This document shows positions 4,783 through 7,381 of a DNA stretch of 7,381 nt, piece by piece (position 1 is the first letter of the stretch; each line of letters begins with the position of its first letter). The DNA comes from an uncultured bacterium (GTDB lineage Bacteria > Bacillota > Clostridia > Christensenellales > Borkfalkiaceae), in the NCBI GenBank assembly GCA_934871445.1, contig CAKXBD010000107.1, positions 1 through 7,381 of the forward strand, written 5' to 3'. The notes beneath the pieces are model-generated. The model saw only the letters and a program-made list of their open reading frames with translations, had not been told where the DNA came from and did no database searches. A program made the position numbers and the translations under genes.

Positions 4783-7381
4783 ATGAAAGATTTTATCGTG
4801 AATGACGAAAAGACATTGGAAAAGATGCTGGCGCGGGTTCGTGCGGCGCAGGAGAAATTTGCGAATTACACGCAGGAGCAAGTGGATAAAATTTTCTTTG
4901 CGGCGGCGATGGCGGCGGATAAAGCTCGGATTCCGCTCGCGAAGCTGGCGGTAGAGGAAACGGGCATGGGCGTAGTGGAGGATAAGGTCATCAAAAACCA
5001 CTATGCGGCGGAATATATTTATAATAAGTATAAAGACGCAAAGACGTGCGGGGTGATCGAGCATGACGAAGCGTTCGGATATACGCGGATTGCGGAGCCG
5101 ATCGGGGTATTGGCGGCGGTAATTCCGACGACGAACCCGACGTCGACGGCGATCTTCAAGGCGCTCATCTGCTTAAAGACGCGGAACGGACTGATTATTT
5201 CCCCGCATCCTCGGGCGAAGAAATGCACGATCGAAGCGGCGAAAGTAGTTTTGGAGGCGGCGGTAAAAGCGGGCGCTCCGGACGAAATCATCGGCTGGAT
5301 CGACGAGCCGAGCGTTCAGCTTTCGGGAATGGTCATGAAGGAAGCGGACACGATTTTAGCGACGGGAGGTCCCGGAATGGTTCGCGCGGCGTATTCGTCA
5401 GGGAAGCCCGCCATCGGCGTCGGTGCGGGAAACACGCCCGCGGTCGTGGACATATCGGCGGATATTCCGCTCGCGGTTTCGTCCATACTCCATTCCAAGA
5501 CCTTTGATAACGGCATGATTTGCGCCTCGGAGCAATCGGTGATCGTGGCGAAGGAGATTTACTCAAAATTCAAGAAGGAAATGCAGCTTCGCGGGGCTTA
5601 TTTTCTTACGCCTTCGGAGACGGAAAAGGTGCGTAAGACGATTATCGTCAACGGCGCGCTGAACGCAAAAATCGTAGGACAGACAGCGTATACGATCGCA
5701 AAACTTTCCGGCTTCGAGGTCCCGAGGGACGCGAAAGTTTTGGTGGGCGAAGTGACCTCCACTGATCCGAGCGAAGAGTTCGCGCACGAAAAATTATCCC
5801 CCGTGCTTGCGATGTATAAGGCGGAGGATTTCAAAGACGCGCTGGATAAAGCGGATCGTCTGGTGCGCGACGGCGGAGCGGGACATACCTCGTCGATTTA
5901 TCTCGACGAAGGCACGGCGGGTGAGCGCCTTGCCGCCTTCCGCGAGAGAATGCAGACCTATCGCGTATTGGTGAACACACCCGCGGCGCAGGGCGGGATA
6001 GGGGATTTGTATAATTTCCGTCTGGCGCCGTCGTTGACGCTGGGGTGCGGTTCGCGCGGAGGGAACAGCGTTTCGGAGAACGTGGGGGTAAATCAGCTCA
6101 TCAATATCAAGACGGTAGCGGAAAGGAGGGAGAACATGCTTTGGTTCCGAGCCCCGGAGAAGGTATATTTCAAACGCGGCAGCCTTCGTCTCGCATTGGA
6201 GGAATTGAAGAAGGAATACGGCCGCAAACGCGCGATCGTAGTCACGGACGAATATTTGTATACGAGCGGCATGGCGAAATCGGTGACGAAGGAGCTTGAT
6301 AAGCTGGATATTACGCACGTGGAATTTTTCGACGTAACGCCGGATCCGACGATCGCATGTGCGAGAGAGGGCGCGAATCTGATGCGGCGTTTCAAGCCCG
6401 ACGTGATCATCGCGCTGGGCGGCGGTTCTCCGATGGACGCGGCGAAGATCATGTGGGTGCTGTACGAACATCCCGACGCGGATTTTGAAGATCTCGCCAT
6501 GCGTTTCATGGATATACGGAAGAGGGTATACAGCTTCCCGAAAATGGGGGAGAAGGCGTTGTTTGTAGCCATTCCCACGACGGCGGGAACGGGCAGCGAG
6601 GTGACGCCCTTCGCGGTAATCACCGACGAACGGACGGGGATAAAATACCCCTTGGCGGATTACGAGCTCATGCCCGACATCGCGGTAGTGGACGCGGAGC
6701 TGATGATGAATATTCCCAAGGGACTTACGTCGTGTTCGGGAATCGACGCGCTGTCGCACTCGCTGGAAGCGATCGCTTCGGTCATGGCGTCAGACTTTAC
6801 CAACGGAATCGCAAAGGAAGCGATTCGCCTGCTGTTCGAATACCTGCCCGACGCCTATCGATTGGGAGCGGCAGCGCCGCTGGCGCGAGAAAAGACGGCC
6901 AATGCGGCGACGATGGCGGGTATGGCCTTTGCGAACGCCTTTCTCGGCGTATGCCATTCCATGGCGCATAAATTGGGCTCCTATTGGCATCTGCCGCACG
7001 GAATGGCGAACTCTTTGCTCCTCGAAGAAGTCATTCGCTTCAATAGCGCGGAAGCGCCCCGCAAAATGGGAACCTTCCCGCAGTACGCTTACCCCGAATG
7101 TAAGGGCAGATACGCGGACATAGCCCGAAACCTCGGCTGTAAAGGCAAGTCGGACGACGAGCTCGTAGAAGGACTGATCGAAAAGATAAAGGAACTTCAA
7201 CGCGCAGTCGGCCAACCTGCCACCATTCGCGAAGCAATCGGGGAGAAGGGAACGGAGGAAGAATTTCTTGCCTCTCTCGATAAAATGAGCGAGGATGCTT
7301 TCGACGACCAGTGCACGGGTGCAAATCCCCGTTATCCGCTCATTTCTGAAATCAAACAGATGTATTTGAACGCCTATTACG
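4783..7381 (+). CDS. adhE: Bifunctional acetaldehyde-CoA/alcohol dehydrogenase AdhE (lacks only the last few codons)
   Basis: The frame is open from the ATG at 4783, preceded by AGGAGG with a 4-nt gap, to the window end: 866 residues. AdhE proteins usually have about 860-900, and the visible end, NPRYPLISEIKQMYLNAYY, is the usual family tail, so only a few residues are missing. The N-terminal half is a CoA-acylating aldehyde dehydrogenase: ATGGPGMVRAAYSSG (about 193-207) and catalytic Cys247 in FDNGMICASEQS. A linker (about 427-465, including NQLINIKTVAERRENMLWF) leads to an iron-type alcohol dehydrogenase with GGGSPMD at 546-552 and PTTAGTGSE from 598. The iron ligands appear intact: Asp655, His659, His725 and His739. 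It converts acetyl-CoA to ethanol through acetaldehyde, using two NADH; family members assemble into cytoplasmic filaments called spirosomes. As the second gene after rex, it should be induced by high NADH. No damage is seen. Confidence 0.97.
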   Translation, partial: MKDFIVNDEKTLEKMLARVRAAQEKFANYTQEQVDKIFFAAAMAADKARIPLAKLAVEETGMGVVEDKVIKNHYAAEYIYNKYKDAKTCGVIEHDEAFGYTRIAEPIGVLAAVIPTTNPTSTAIFKALICLKTRNGLIISPHPRAKKCTIEAAKVVLEAAVKAGAPDEIIGWIDEPSVQLSGMVMKEADTILATGGPGMVRAAYSSGKPAIGVGAGNTPAVVDISADIPLAVSSILHSKTFDNGMICASEQSVIVAKEIYSKFKKEMQLRGAYFLTPSETEKVRKTIIVNGALNAKIVGQTAYTIAKLSGFEVPRDAKVLVGEVTSTDPSEEFAHEKLSPVLAMYKAEDFKDALDKADRLVRDGGAGHTSSIYLDEGTAGERLAAFRERMQTYRVLVNTPAAQGGIGDLYNFRLAPSLTLGCGSRGGNSVSENVGVNQLINIKTVAERRENMLWFRAPEKVYFKRGSLRLALEELKKEYGRKRAIVVTDEYLYTSGMAKSVTKELDKLDITHVEFFDVTPDPTIACAREGANLMRRFKPDVIIALGGGSPMDAAKIMWVLYEHPDADFEDLAMRFMDIRKRVYSFPKMGEKALFVAIPTTAGTGSEVTPFAVITDERTGIKYPLADYELMPDIAVVDAELMMNIPKGLTSCSGIDALSHSLEAIASVMASDFTNGIAKEAIRLLFEYLPDAYRLGAAAPLAREKTANAATMAGMAFANAFLGVCHSMAHKLGSYWHLPHGMANSLLLEEVIRFNSAEAPRKMGTFPQYAYPECKGRYADIARNLGCKGKSDDELVEGLIEKIKELQRAVGQPATIREAIGEKGTEEEFLASLDKMSEDAFDDQCTGANPRYPLISEIKQMYLNAYY

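Noticed and set aside
5794..6759. Minus-strand open frame (321 residues) inside adhE
   Set aside because: It is antisense to an intact AdhE, its composition is dominated by Arg, His and Ala, and no family is recognisable.
1..7381. Defence system, mobile element, phage gene or biosynthetic cluster
   Set aside because: Every sizeable gene is assigned to housekeeping, transport, acetyltransfer or redox functions, and no transposase, integrase, nuclease or reverse transcriptase signature was found on either strand.

Overview
The window looks like chromosome from a fermentative, anaerobic Gram-positive bacterium, most likely a Clostridia lineage of the Bacillota. The grounds are strong AGGAGG-type ribosome binding sites, near-consensus sigma-A promoters, a rex-adhE redox operon, a short lipoprotein-type solute-binding protein, and a Rex whose DNA-binding region resembles a divergent form I associate with Clostridia. 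Sampled coding sequence in valS is about 55% G+C. I cannot name a genus.

Layout. (1) 1-367, minus strand: the 5' part of an NMT1/THI5-like ABC-transporter solute-binding lipoprotein, running off the left edge. (2) 368-537: a compact divergent promoter region. A near-perfect sigma-A promoter fires right into valS and a second fires left into the lipoprotein gene, and their -35 boxes overlap on the same bases. The valS leader carries a stem-loop but no T-box. (3) 538-3159: valS, a complete valyl-tRNA synthetase of 873 residues. (4) 3160-3220: a nested hairpin and a weak candidate promoter. (5) 3221-3667: an AT-rich GNAT acetyltransferase gene, closed by a 19-bp perfect intrinsic terminator. (6) 3726-4059: a gene-free stretch dominated by a tandem array of 16-18 bp C/T-rich units. 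(7) 4060-4130: an extended -10 promoter overlaid by two overlapping Rex-like operators. (8) 4131-4763: rex. (9) 4783-7381: adhE, complete except for its last few codons.

How the genes work together. rex and adhE form a two-gene operon with a 19-nt gap. Rex senses NADH/NAD+; when NADH accumulates it should leave its operator and allow synthesis of AdhE. AdhE regenerates NAD+ by reducing acetyl-CoA through acetaldehyde to ethanol. The symmetry on the promoter suggests that the operon represses itself. valS, the GNAT gene and the transporter gene are housekeeping or accessory neighbours with no visible functional link to it.

I see no CRISPR, tRNA, rRNA, transposase, phage gene or defence system here. 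The parts most worth a second look are the double operator paired with a divergent Rex, the repeat array, and the shared -35 promoter pair.
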